Shown here piece after piece: positions 14,203 to 21,902 of a stretch of 21,902 nt of DNA. The DNA comes from Oscillospiraceae bacterium (GTDB taxonomy: Bacteria; Bacillota_A; Clostridia; Oscillospirales; Oscillospiraceae). The stretch spans positions 1-21,902 of the forward strand of contig JAFUPG010000065.1 in assembly GCA_017481325.1 (NCBI GenBank), in the 5' to 3' direction. The translations under genes and the position numbers were made by a program. The number at the start of each line of letters is the position of its first letter. The first letter of the stretch is position 1. The notes under the pieces are model-generated. The model saw nothing but the letters and a program-made list of their open reading frames with translations, had not been told where the DNA came from and did not search any database.

Positions 14203-15525
14203 ATGAAAACGCTGAAACGAGCCTTATTATCCTGCCTTCTGATCCTGGCCCTGATGCTGATCTGGGGCTGCAATGAGGCGCCTGCCGCAGAGTCCACCAC
14301 CGAATCCACCGAGCCTACGGAGCCTGCCGTCTGGACGGTGATCTTCCAGGACAGCACGGATCAGAGCGTGCTGCAGGAGCTGCAGGTGGAAGACGGCAGC
14401 ACCATCGCAACTCCCGAGGTAACCAAGGAGGGCTACCTTGTGGAGGGCTTCTATGCCACCCCCGCCCTGAAGCGCCCCTTTGACTTCACCCAGCCCATTA
14501 CCGGCGACACCAAGGTCTTTGTGGCCTGGAAGTCCGGCAAGGTGGACGAGCGCCCCTGGATGCTGGCCGGTGCCCTGGCCGGTTACCCCGACAATGCCTG
14601 GGGTAAGATCTGGCCTCAGGATGACTACCTGCTGAAGCCCATGGAGGGCGAATTCAACACCTTCTATATTGATGTGAACCTCTACAAGGGCGATGCCTTT
14701 AAGATCGCCGTCATCGGCGAGGGCTATGCCTGGGATAATTCCAGCAGCATTGATGCCGGTCATCTGGCAGACAAGTCCGAGACCGCCGTGCTGTGCAGCG
14801 GCGAAAATGCCTTTGACTCCGGCGCCAACATCCAGGTCATGGAGGACGGCAAGTACCGCCTGATCCTGGTGACCGATGCGGAGACCCTGTCCCTGTGCCG
14901 CCTGTCCTATGAGCGCCTGGGCGATGCGGACGAGAAGCCCCAGACGGAACTGAGCTATGATATGAAGCTCTGGGCTTCCTTTAATGACTGGGCGGGCCAG
15001 GATATGCAGCGCAACGGCGAGGATCTGATCTGGTGGTGCGAGGCCGATGTGCCTGCCGAGGGCGGCGAGTTCGGCGTGAAGAACGCCGCCACCGATGCCT
15101 GGTACTCCAGCGAGAACAACAGCAAGAATATCGTTCTGGAGGAAGGCCACTATATGTTCTTCATCGAGCTGGAGCTGGTGGATGGCTCTCCCGTCCTTAA
15201 AGGCGAGATCATTGCGGAAGCGCCTGCCTACTATGTGGTGGGCACCTGTGGCAACGGCGGCTGGGCTGCCGATGCCACTGCGGAAAACACCGCCTACCGC
15301 ATGGAGGAGCAGGATGGCAAGTATGTCCTGACCGTCACCTTCACGGAGGAGGAGATCGTGGATTGGGCCGATAATATGGTGGCCTTTAAGGTGGCCTACG
15401 GCTGCGGCGGCAAGGTAGCCAACGAGAACTGGTTCGGCGCAGAGGACATGGGCAACATCACCGTCGCCCCCGGCACCTATACCATCACCTTTGATCCCGC
15501 CACCGGCGAAGTGACCGTAGCATAA
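14203..15525 (+). CDS. Surface lipoprotein with starch-binding-like modules
   Basis: 440 residues. Lipoprotein signal with lipobox LIWGC (Cys23), then a Thr/Glu/Ser linker. Residues about 45-110 are a Listeria-Bacteroides (InlB B) type repeat: EGYLVEGFYATPALKRPFDF then PITGDTKVFVAWK. Then come three beta-sandwich-like modules rich in aromatic residues: about 118-245 (MLAGALAGYPDNAWG...), 258-345 (MKLWASFNDWAGQDM...) and 348-440 (YYVVGTCGNGGWAADATAEN...). They resemble tandem SusE/SusF-type or amylase-accessory starch-binding modules. Likely role: hold alpha-glucans at the cell surface for degradation or import. ATG 14203 has AGGAGGG 8 nt upstream and a perfect-consensus promoter. It is convergent with lacI and adjacent to the GH13/ABC operon. 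Starch binding is inferred from context and module style. Confidence 0.8.
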   Translation: MKTLKRALLSCLLILALMLIWGCNEAPAAESTTESTEPTEPAVWTVIFQDSTDQSVLQELQVEDGSTIATPEVTKEGYLVEGFYATPALKRPFDFTQPITGDTKVFVAWKSGKVDERPWMLAGALAGYPDNAWGKIWPQDDYLLKPMEGEFNTFYIDVNLYKGDAFKIAVIGEGYAWDNSSSIDAGHLADKSETAVLCSGENAFDSGANIQVMEDGKYRLILVTDAETLSLCRLSYERLGDADEKPQTELSYDMKLWASFNDWAGQDMQRNGEDLIWWCEADVPAEGGEFGVKNAATDAWYSSENNSKNIVLEEGHYMFFIELELVDGSPVLKGEIIAEAPAYYVVGTCGNGGWAADATAENTAYRMEEQDGKYVLTVTFTEEEIVDWADNMVAFKVAYGCGGKVANENWFGAEDMGNITVAPGTYTITFDPATGEVTVA

Positions 15526-15527
15526 AG

Positions 15528-15569
15528 AAAAAGCGTGCCGGTGGAGAATATTCCCTCCATCGGCACGCT
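15528..15569. terminator. Terminator between the starch lipoprotein and LacI-type genes
   Basis: AGCGTGCCGGTGGAG (15532-15546) / CTCCATCGGCACGCT (15555-15569): 15 bp stem with one wobble. The upstream AAAGAAAA gives a T-rich tail on the minus strand, so it best serves the leftward lacI transcript, but it also lies 6 nt after the plus-strand gene. Confidence 0.85.
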
Positions 15570-15575
15570 GTATTG

Positions 15576-16327
<752 letters not shown>

Positions 16328-16339
16328 GCGAGGTAATAC

Positions 16340-17986
16340 ATGCTGAATTTTTCCCTGTCCCACATTCCCGGCACGGTGGATGCCTGCCCTTTGGAAGGGC
16401 AGATGCACCTGCGGTTTCGGGTGCGAAAGGGTCTGCTTCGGTCGGCGGCACTGATCTACCAGTGCAACAAGAACCGCTGGCACATAGAGCGCTTCACTGC
16501 GCCCATGGTCTGCGCCTTTTCTGACTCTGAGCTGGACTATTTTTACGGCGCTGTCCCCCTGACGGATCGCCGTTTTGCCTATATTTTTGAGCTGCACTGC
16601 GCCGATGGCAATACCCGTTTCCTCTGCGAGGAGGGGCTGACGGAGTGCTTTGACCACGACCTGGGCTATTTCAATTTTTTCCAGTACTGCTCCCAGTTCG
16701 CCTGTGATAGAATGACCGTACCGGATTGGGTGCCCAGCGCCGTCTGCTACCAGATCTTCCCGGAGCGCTTTGCGGTGGGTAAGTTCAAAAAGGATACCTC
16801 CTATATCACAGACCCCTGGGGCGCTCTGCCCACCCCGAAGAGTTATTTCGGTGGCGACCTCCGGGGTATTGCGGAGCATCTGGAGCATCTGGAGCGGCTG
16901 GGCTGCAATGTACTCTACCTGACCCCCGTCTTCTGCTCCCCCACCAACCACAAGTACGAGATCACGGACTACACCCACGTAGACCCCGCCTTCGGCGGCG
17001 ACGAGGCGCTGCTGGAGCTGACAGAGAAGGCCCATAAAATGGGCATTCGGGTCATGCTGGACGGGGTCTTTAACCACTGCTCCGTGGATCACCCCTTCTT
17101 CGTAGATGCCCAAAAACGGGGCAAGGACTCTCCTTATTACAATTGGTTCCTCTGGCTGGAGGATGGCAGCTACGAGACCTTCGGCAGCGTAAAAACCATG
17201 CCCAAGCTCAACACCGGGGAGAAAGCCGTCATCGAGTATTTCTGCGGCGTTGCCCGGGATTGGATGGAGCGCTGCGGCATTGACGGCTGGCGGCTGGATG
17301 TGTCTGACGAGATCTCCCACAAATTCCTGCGAGCCTTCCGTGAAGCGGTGCTGGAGCAGCGCCCCGATGCCATCATCATCGGGGAGGATTGGCACCGTGC
17401 CACCCACTATCTCAACGGCGATCAGTACGACGGCATTATGAACTACGGCCTCACCAAGGCGCTTCTGGATCTGCTGGCCTTTGGGACTCTGGATGCCTCC
17501 GGTTTTCGGGATCGGCTGGTGCGGCTATACCACTGCTACTCCCTGGCCGCCAACGAAAAGATGCTGAATCTCTTAGGCAGCCACGACACCCATCGTTTCC
17601 TCACCCGGGTTTCGGGGGATAAGCAGAAGCTGCGCACCGCCCTGGCGCTCATGTTCTTCTACCCCGGCATTCCCTGTGTCTACTACGGCGACGAGATCGG
17701 TATGTCCGGGGGCTACGACCCCGACTGCCGCCGCTGCTTCGATTGGAACGAGGAAAACTGGGATCAGGAGACCTTCCGTCTCATTGCCCGCTTGAGCCGC
17801 TACAAAAAAGAGCCTGCTCTTTCTGCAGGCCGCCTTCGCATTACAGAAAAGGAGGGCATTGTGACCCTGTGCCGCAGCGCTGCGGCACAGCAGCTGACAC
17901 TCCGTGTCAACGGCACGGATCGCCCCAAGGAGGGGCTTGCGCCCTATGGATTTGAAATCATCGAGAAACAGGAGGATGAACCATGA
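16340..17986 (+). CDS. Intracellular GH13 cyclomaltodextrinase / neopullulanase-type amylase
   Basis: 548 residues, no signal peptide, so cytoplasmic. Residues 1-125 form an N-domain like CBM34 (LRSAALIYQCNKNRWH..., ELDYFYGAVPLTDRRFAYIFEL). The GH13 barrel begins at about 130 (VPSAVCYQIFPERFA) with region I DGVFNH, region II GWRLDVSDE (nucleophile D320), region III IIIGEDW (acid/base E349), region IV LLGSHDTHR (D416), and PGIPCVYYGDEIGM before a C-terminal beta domain. The N-domain plus the YQIFPERF start is the pattern of subfamily 20: hydrolysis of cyclodextrins, maltodextrins or pullulan to maltose/glucose or panose. It is the first gene of the ABC importer operon, so it probably degrades imported maltodextrins. 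ATG 16340 has GCGAGGT upstream. The next gene overlaps its stop by ATGA. Confidence 0.95.
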   Translation: MLNFSLSHIPGTVDACPLEGQMHLRFRVRKGLLRSAALIYQCNKNRWHIERFTAPMVCAFSDSELDYFYGAVPLTDRRFAYIFELHCADGNTRFLCEEGLTECFDHDLGYFNFFQYCSQFACDRMTVPDWVPSAVCYQIFPERFAVGKFKKDTSYITDPWGALPTPKSYFGGDLRGIAEHLEHLERLGCNVLYLTPVFCSPTNHKYEITDYTHVDPAFGGDEALLELTEKAHKMGIRVMLDGVFNHCSVDHPFFVDAQKRGKDSPYYNWFLWLEDGSYETFGSVKTMPKLNTGEKAVIEYFCGVARDWMERCGIDGWRLDVSDEISHKFLRAFREAVLEQRPDAIIIGEDWHRATHYLNGDQYDGIMNYGLTKALLDLLAFGTLDASGFRDRLVRLYHCYSLAANEKMLNLLGSHDTHRFLTRVSGDKQKLRTALALMFFYPGIPCVYYGDEIGMSGGYDPDCRRCFDWNEENWDQETFRLIARLSRYKKEPALSAGRLRITEKEGIVTLCRSAAAQQLTLRVNGTDRPKEGLAPYGFEIIEKQEDEP

Positions 17987-19470
17987 AACGTTGGATCGCA
18001 GTGATTTTATGCCTCTGCCTCGGCCTGCTCTGGGGCTGCGGCAGCGAGGAGACCGAGACCCCGGAGGTGGATACCTCTGACCTCTATCAGCAGGTCATGG
18101 CCCGCTTTGACGGAAAGCTGGAACAAGGCGCTGTGGTCAAGGTGCTGGAGAACGACACCGCCGTGGAGCTGGGCTATGTGGATCAGCTGATTACCGCCTT
18201 TAACGAGGCATATAAGGATCAGGGCATCTCCGCCGAGCGCATGAACATTGACCAGTACTCCGATCTGGCCACCGACGGCCCCTACGGCTACGGCCCCGAT
18301 GTCTGGTATCAGGCCAATGACATCCTAATGAAATATGCCGACAAGCAGCACCTGCTCCCTCTGCCCATCTACGACATGGAGTGCTATGAGCAGATCCCCC
18401 AGAGCGCCTGGAATGCCTATGCCACTGACATGAACGGCGAGACCTTTTACTGCGGCATTCCTCTGAATGTGCAGTCGGGCATGCTCTACTACATCGAGTC
18501 CATGCTGCCGGAGGGCTGGCAGCAGCAGTGGGACGTGAACCAAAACGGCACGCCGGACTTCTTCGAAACCTACACCGCCCTCTATGCCTATTCCCAGCTC
18601 TGTCAGGAGGGTGGCCAGAAAACCCAATACGGCTACCTGGACGAGACCGTAGATACCTATTTTATGAGCGGTTACCTCATGACCTACGGGGCTTACATCT
18701 TTGGCAGCAACGGCACCGATCCCTCGGACATCGGTCTTGCCGCCGGAGAGAGCTACAAGGGCGCACGGATGATCCGCCAGTGGGCAGGTCAGATGAACAA
18801 CACCGAGATTTTAGACAGCGCCTTCTCCTCTGCCGCCTACCAGTATCTGGCAGACGGGGTCATGCTCTGCACCGTGACCACCCCCGATGTCTCCCGGATG
18901 TTCCTGCGCTCCATGGTGGCCACCGGCAAGTGGACACAGGAGGAAGCCGAGGCGGATCTGAAAATGATCTCCGTCCCCCGTCTCCCCAAGAGCGCCGATT
19001 TGAACGCCGACCGCTGGGAGGACACCATCACCGACATGGAGGCGCTGACCCTGGAGACCGCCATGATGGGCGGCATCAACGGCTACGGCATCTCCGCCTA
19101 CACCAAGTGCCCCAATGCCTCCCTGGCCTTTGTGGAGTTCGCCACCTCCTATGCCCAGGCGCTGCTGCGCCATGAGTATCTGGGCGTTGCCCCGGCTCGT
19201 GCCGATGCGGCCACCGCCATCTCCGAGAATGATGCCGTGGTGGGCATTCTCTTTGATCGTCTGGATCGGGGTCTGATCCACATTATGCCTGCCATTACGG
19301 AGATCGGCCAGCTGTGGACTCCGGCGGAGTCCTTCCTCATCGATCTCTCCACCGACCCCTACCGTCAGGATCGTGGGGAGGCCCTGCTCTACGAGACCGA
19401 CGAGGACATCAAGGCCGGTCTGGAGCGGCTGGTGAGCCAGATCCGGGATGCCATCGAGACCCTGGCATGA
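17983..19470 (+). CDS. Maltodextrin-type extracellular solute-binding lipoprotein
   Basis: 495 residues with signal peptide and lipobox LLWGC (Cys19). Family-1 (MalE-like) solute-binding layout: VVKVLENDTAVELGYVDQLITAFNEAY opening, GPYGYGPDVWYQANDILMKYA hinge-side motif, later GINGYGISAYTKCPNASLAFVEFATS, then VGILFDRLDRGLIHIMPAITEIGQLWTPA near the C-terminus. It is longer than typical MalE homologues. Residues 184-195 (DVNQNGTPDFFE) fit an EF-hand calcium loop with ligands at positions 1, 3, 5, 9 and 12. It delivers oligosaccharides to the MalF/MalG pair encoded next. AGGAGG 7 nt before the ATG, with a 4 bp overlap with the GH13 gene. Substrate as maltodextrin is inferred from neighbours. Confidence 0.92.
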   Translation: MKRWIAVILCLCLGLLWGCGSEETETPEVDTSDLYQQVMARFDGKLEQGAVVKVLENDTAVELGYVDQLITAFNEAYKDQGISAERMNIDQYSDLATDGPYGYGPDVWYQANDILMKYADKQHLLPLPIYDMECYEQIPQSAWNAYATDMNGETFYCGIPLNVQSGMLYYIESMLPEGWQQQWDVNQNGTPDFFETYTALYAYSQLCQEGGQKTQYGYLDETVDTYFMSGYLMTYGAYIFGSNGTDPSDIGLAAGESYKGARMIRQWAGQMNNTEILDSAFSSAAYQYLADGVMLCTVTTPDVSRMFLRSMVATGKWTQEEAEADLKMISVPRLPKSADLNADRWEDTITDMEALTLETAMMGGINGYGISAYTKCPNASLAFVEFATSYAQALLRHEYLGVAPARADAATAISENDAVVGILFDRLDRGLIHIMPAITEIGQLWTPAESFLIDLSTDPYRQDRGEALLYETDEDIKAGLERLVSQIRDAIETLA

Positions 19471-19480
19471 GGGCTGCAAG

Positions 19481-20809
19481 ATGAAACAGAAACTCCTCTC
19501 CGCTGCCGGGGCGCTGCGCCGCAGCCCCTGGCAGGTGAAGCTCTCCATGGTGGTCATGGGCCTGGGGCAGCTGTGCTACGGCCAGATCGTCAAGGGGCTT
19601 TTCTACCTGCTGTGCTTCTTTGTGTTCCTCTTTTACTTCGTCAGCCGTGGCTTTACGGATCTGATGGGCTTTTTCACCCTGGGTACCAGGGAGGAAAACC
19701 TCTGGCTGGGGATCGCAGGCGATAACTCCCTGACCATGCTGATTCTGGGGCTATTTTCCATTTTTATCCTGATTTTTGCTATCGTTATTCATATTTCCAA
19801 TGTAAAAGATACACTTTTTACCGCCCGTCAGGCAGAGCAGGGCATTCCGCCCCGCCGCTTCCGCCAGAGCCTGCAGACCGCCACGGACAGCAAGTTCCAT
19901 GTGAGCGCCCTGTCCTTCCCCGTGCTGGGGGTGGCCATGTTCTCCATACTGCCCATCGTGTTTATGATCTGCATCGCCTTTACCAACCTGGGCGGCGATG
20001 TGGTCTACCCCAAGCTGGCCAGCTGGTCTCTGGACTCCTGGCGGAAAATTCTCAGCCTGGGCAAGCTGGGCGGTACCTTCGTCAAAATTCTGGGCTGGAA
20101 CGTGCTCTGGGCCATTCTCTCTACCCTGCTGAATTTCGCCATCGGCCTGGGCATGGCTCTGCTGCTGAACAAGAAAAACGTCAAGGGCAAGAAGATCTGG
20201 CGAGCCTTCCCCATTCTGGCCTATGCCATCCCCGGCTTTATCTCCATGCTTGGCTTCAAATATCTCTTCTCCCAGTCCGGCCCTATTAACTACTATCTGG
20301 ACGAGGCGGGGATGATGCGGATCTTCTTCCTGACCAACGATGCCTCCGCCAAGTGGTGGGCCCGTGGCATCGGCCTCTTTGTCAATGCCTGGATCTCCAC
20401 CCCCTCCATTATGCTCATGACCACAGGCATTTTAAGCAACATCAACACCGAGCTCTACGAGGCCGCCTCTCTGGACGGTGCCTCCCCCTTCCAGCAGTTC
20501 CGCAAGATCACCTTGCCCTTCGTCCTCTTCTCCACCACCCCGGTGCTCATCGGCCAGTTTGTGGGAAATTTCAATAATTTCGGCATTTTCTTCTTCCTCC
20601 GGGACGGGGTGATCTCCAACTATGCCGACTATTTCCTGGCCAGCGACACGGATCTGCTGATCAACTGGCTGTACAAGCTGTCGGTGGACAACAATTACTA
20701 TGCCATCGGCGCTGCCATCAGCCTGGTGATCTTCCTCATCACCGCCGCCCTGTCCCTCACCGTCTATGTCCGCAGCGCAGCCTTCCGTCAGGAGGATACT
20801 TACCAATGA
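19481..20809 (+). CDS. MalF-type ABC sugar permease
   Basis: 442 residues with about eight helices. An N-terminal extension (about 1-110) has two or three helices and the GLGQLCYGQIVKGLFYLLCF motif common in Clostridia MalF proteins, then a charged cytoplasmic segment (ARQAEQGIPPRRFRQ). The transport core follows (LNFAIGLGMALLLNKKNVKG..., FPILAYAIPGFISMLGFKYLFS by position). The coupling helix EAASLDGASPFQQFRKITLP is the canonical EAA loop that contacts the ATPase. ATG 19481 has GAGGG 7 nt upstream; an in-frame ATG at 19448 lies inside the preceding gene and is unlikely. It starts 10 nt after the binding-protein stop codon and overlaps the next gene by ATGA. Confidence 0.94.
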   Translation: MKQKLLSAAGALRRSPWQVKLSMVVMGLGQLCYGQIVKGLFYLLCFFVFLFYFVSRGFTDLMGFFTLGTREENLWLGIAGDNSLTMLILGLFSIFILIFAIVIHISNVKDTLFTARQAEQGIPPRRFRQSLQTATDSKFHVSALSFPVLGVAMFSILPIVFMICIAFTNLGGDVVYPKLASWSLDSWRKILSLGKLGGTFVKILGWNVLWAILSTLLNFAIGLGMALLLNKKNVKGKKIWRAFPILAYAIPGFISMLGFKYLFSQSGPINYYLDEAGMMRIFFLTNDASAKWWARGIGLFVNAWISTPSIMLMTTGILSNINTELYEAASLDGASPFQQFRKITLPFVLFSTTPVLIGQFVGNFNNFGIFFFLRDGVISNYADYFLASDTDLLINWLYKLSVDNNYYAIGAAISLVIFLITAALSLTVYVRSAAFRQEDTYQ

Positions 20810-21654
20810 AAAAGAAAAAACTCACCCCAAGGCGAGCCGCCGACCATGTGATCACCTATACGGTGCTGCTTTTGATGTCCGCCGTGTTTCTCTTCCCCTG
20901 TCTGTGGCTGATTCTGGCCTCCCTGTCCAAAACCGGCAGCCTCTACGATTTCAAGGGCTTTTTCCCTCGGGAATTCAGCGTTAATACCTTCGTGGAGCTG
21001 TTTACCGACGATGTCAACGGCCTCTATCCCTACAAGACCTGGTTTTTTAACACCCTCTATGTGGCGGTTTGCAGCGCCCTTTTGGGCACGGTGCTGGTGC
21101 TGCTGACGGCTTACGTTATGTCCCGTTTCCGTTTCAAGGGCAGAGATACCATCAAAATGACCACCCTGGTGCTGGGGATGTTCCCGGGCTTTATGGGCAT
21201 GACCGCCGTGTACATTATCATGACCCAGTTGGGGCTTATTGACCGGCTGGAGAGTCTGATCTTCTTCTATGCCGCTACCACCCCGGTGAACTATATGGTG
21301 CAGAAGGGCTATTTCGATTCCATTCCCAACACGGTCTTTGAGGCGGCACGGCTGGACGGTGCCACCAATCTGCAGGTCTTTACCTCCATCACCCTGCCTT
21401 TGAGCAAGCCTATGGTGGTCTATACCATGCTGACCCAGTTCGCCTGGCCCTGGAGCGATGTACTTTTGCCCAAGCTGCTTCTGAAGGATCGGGAAACCTG
21501 GACGGTGGCGGTAGGGCTGTTCAACCTGCCGGAGACCCACTTTGCCCGCTTTGCCGCAGGCTCCGTCTTTATCGCCGTCCCCATTGTGATCCTCTACTTC
21601 TGCCTGGTGAAAAACATCGTCAACGGCCTCACCGCCGGCGCTGTAAAGGGCTGA
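20806..21654 (+). CDS. MalG-type ABC sugar permease
   Basis: 282 residues, six helices, the usual MalG length. The first helix is VITYTVLLLMSAVFLFPCLWLI, preceded by a basic cytoplasmic start (KKKKLTPRRAADH). The coupling EAA loop EAARLDGATNLQVFTSITLP is followed by LSKPMVVYTMLTQFAWPW, typical of MalG. The C-terminus LVKNIVNGLTAGAVKG is the standard ending of this family. Translationally coupled to the MalF gene by ATGA. It is the last gene of the operon. No ATPase gene follows before the repeat, so the importer must use an ATPase encoded elsewhere. Confidence 0.95.
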   Translation: MKKKKLTPRRAADHVITYTVLLLMSAVFLFPCLWLILASLSKTGSLYDFKGFFPREFSVNTFVELFTDDVNGLYPYKTWFFNTLYVAVCSALLGTVLVLLTAYVMSRFRFKGRDTIKMTTLVLGMFPGFMGMTAVYIIMTQLGLIDRLESLIFFYAATTPVNYMVQKGYFDSIPNTVFEAARLDGATNLQVFTSITLPLSKPMVVYTMLTQFAWPWSDVLLPKLLLKDRETWTVAVGLFNLPETHFARFAAGSVFIAVPIVILYFCLVKNIVNGLTAGAVKG

Positions 21655-21667
21655 GAAGGATTGCTGT

Positions 21668-21895
21668 AAAGGTCAATTTAGCGCAGCATCTTAATGCTGC
21701 AAACTAATAGCTAATGACTAATGACAAAGGTGTGCCTACGGCACAGATTTGGAATATATATTCCGTCAAACAGAAATTTGTCGAACAGTTTACCGCAGCC
21801 AAAGCCTCCCGTATTAGGATGATTTTCAGCCTATGAGCAAGGTTTCATATTCCGCTATGTCATTGCGAGGCTCCCCACGGGAGCCGTGGCAATCT
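21668..21895 (-). repeat. Dispersed modular repeat, right full-length copy (inverted)
   Basis: The reverse complement aligns with 43-266 over nearly the whole length, with substitutions and small indels. It contains a GCAGCAT-CTTA-ATGCTGC hairpin (21683-21700), the period-7 array (21700-21727), a GTGCC-TAC-GGCAC hairpin (21732-21744), the block ending CTGTTTGACG on the minus strand, and a hairpin ATTGC-GA-GGCTCCC-CAC-GGGAGCC-GTG-GCAAT (21862-21893). The first hairpin is followed by no T-tract, so it is a poor terminator for the preceding operon. Confidence 0.85.
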
Positions 21896-21902
21896 CATGG
21901 GA

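Overview
The window looks like chromosomal DNA of a fairly GC-rich Gram-positive anaerobe of the Clostridia, most likely an Oscillospirales/Ruminococcaceae-type gut commensal. The signs are strong AGGAGG ribosome-binding sites, sigma-A-type promoters with 17-18 bp spacers, lipoproteins with Gram-positive lipoboxes, a lone BioY, a YugP-like peptidase, an XRE regulator with membrane helices, and a maltodextrin ABC importer with no dedicated ATPase. The placement is inferred from gene content and style only. No rRNA, tRNA, CRISPR array, transposase or integrase was seen.

Layout. 1-354: a ~224 bp dispersed repeat, then the promoter of an ArsR/SmtB-type repressor (361-726). 775-1671 (-): an orphan lipoprotein, divergent from bioY (1807-2328). 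2397-5230: trkA-trkH potassium uptake operon. 5359-6375: a zinc-ribbon/CFI-box protein of unknown role. 6423-11594: an OmpR-type regulator, a polytopic sensor kinase, a membrane acyltransferase and a DUF2079 (GT-C-like) membrane protein. A strong hairpin between kinase and acyltransferase hides the acyltransferase ribosome-binding site. 11595-11841: a structured fragment, a partial repeat copy and a terminator. 11842-14005 (-): a leftward operon of a TIGR04255-type protein, a YugP-like zinc peptidase and an XRE/membrane regulator. 14113-21654: an alpha-glucan locus. 21655-21902: a full-length inverted copy of the repeat seen at the left end.

How the genes work together. The right-hand third is a coherent starch/maltodextrin system: a secreted lipoprotein with starch-binding-like modules, a short LacI-type regulator, an intracellular cyclomaltodextrinase/neopullulanase-type GH13 enzyme, a solute-binding lipoprotein and two MalF/MalG-type permeases. 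The last four are translationally coupled or nearly so. The ATPase must come from elsewhere, as in MsmX/MsmK-type shared systems. The middle cassette (two-component system, acyltransferase, DUF2079) looks like envelope-sensing control of a cell-surface polymer or lipid modification. Its substrate cannot be read from sequence.

The most distinctive non-coding features are: (i) a modular repeat family, with inverted full copies at both window ends and one partial copy inside, carrying a period-7 array and small hairpins; (ii) the terminator-like hairpin that contains the Shine-Dalgarno of the acyltransferase; (iii) a lacI promoter placed so that its mRNA would be leaderless; and (iv) a perfect-consensus promoter with operator-like palindromes before the starch lipoprotein.
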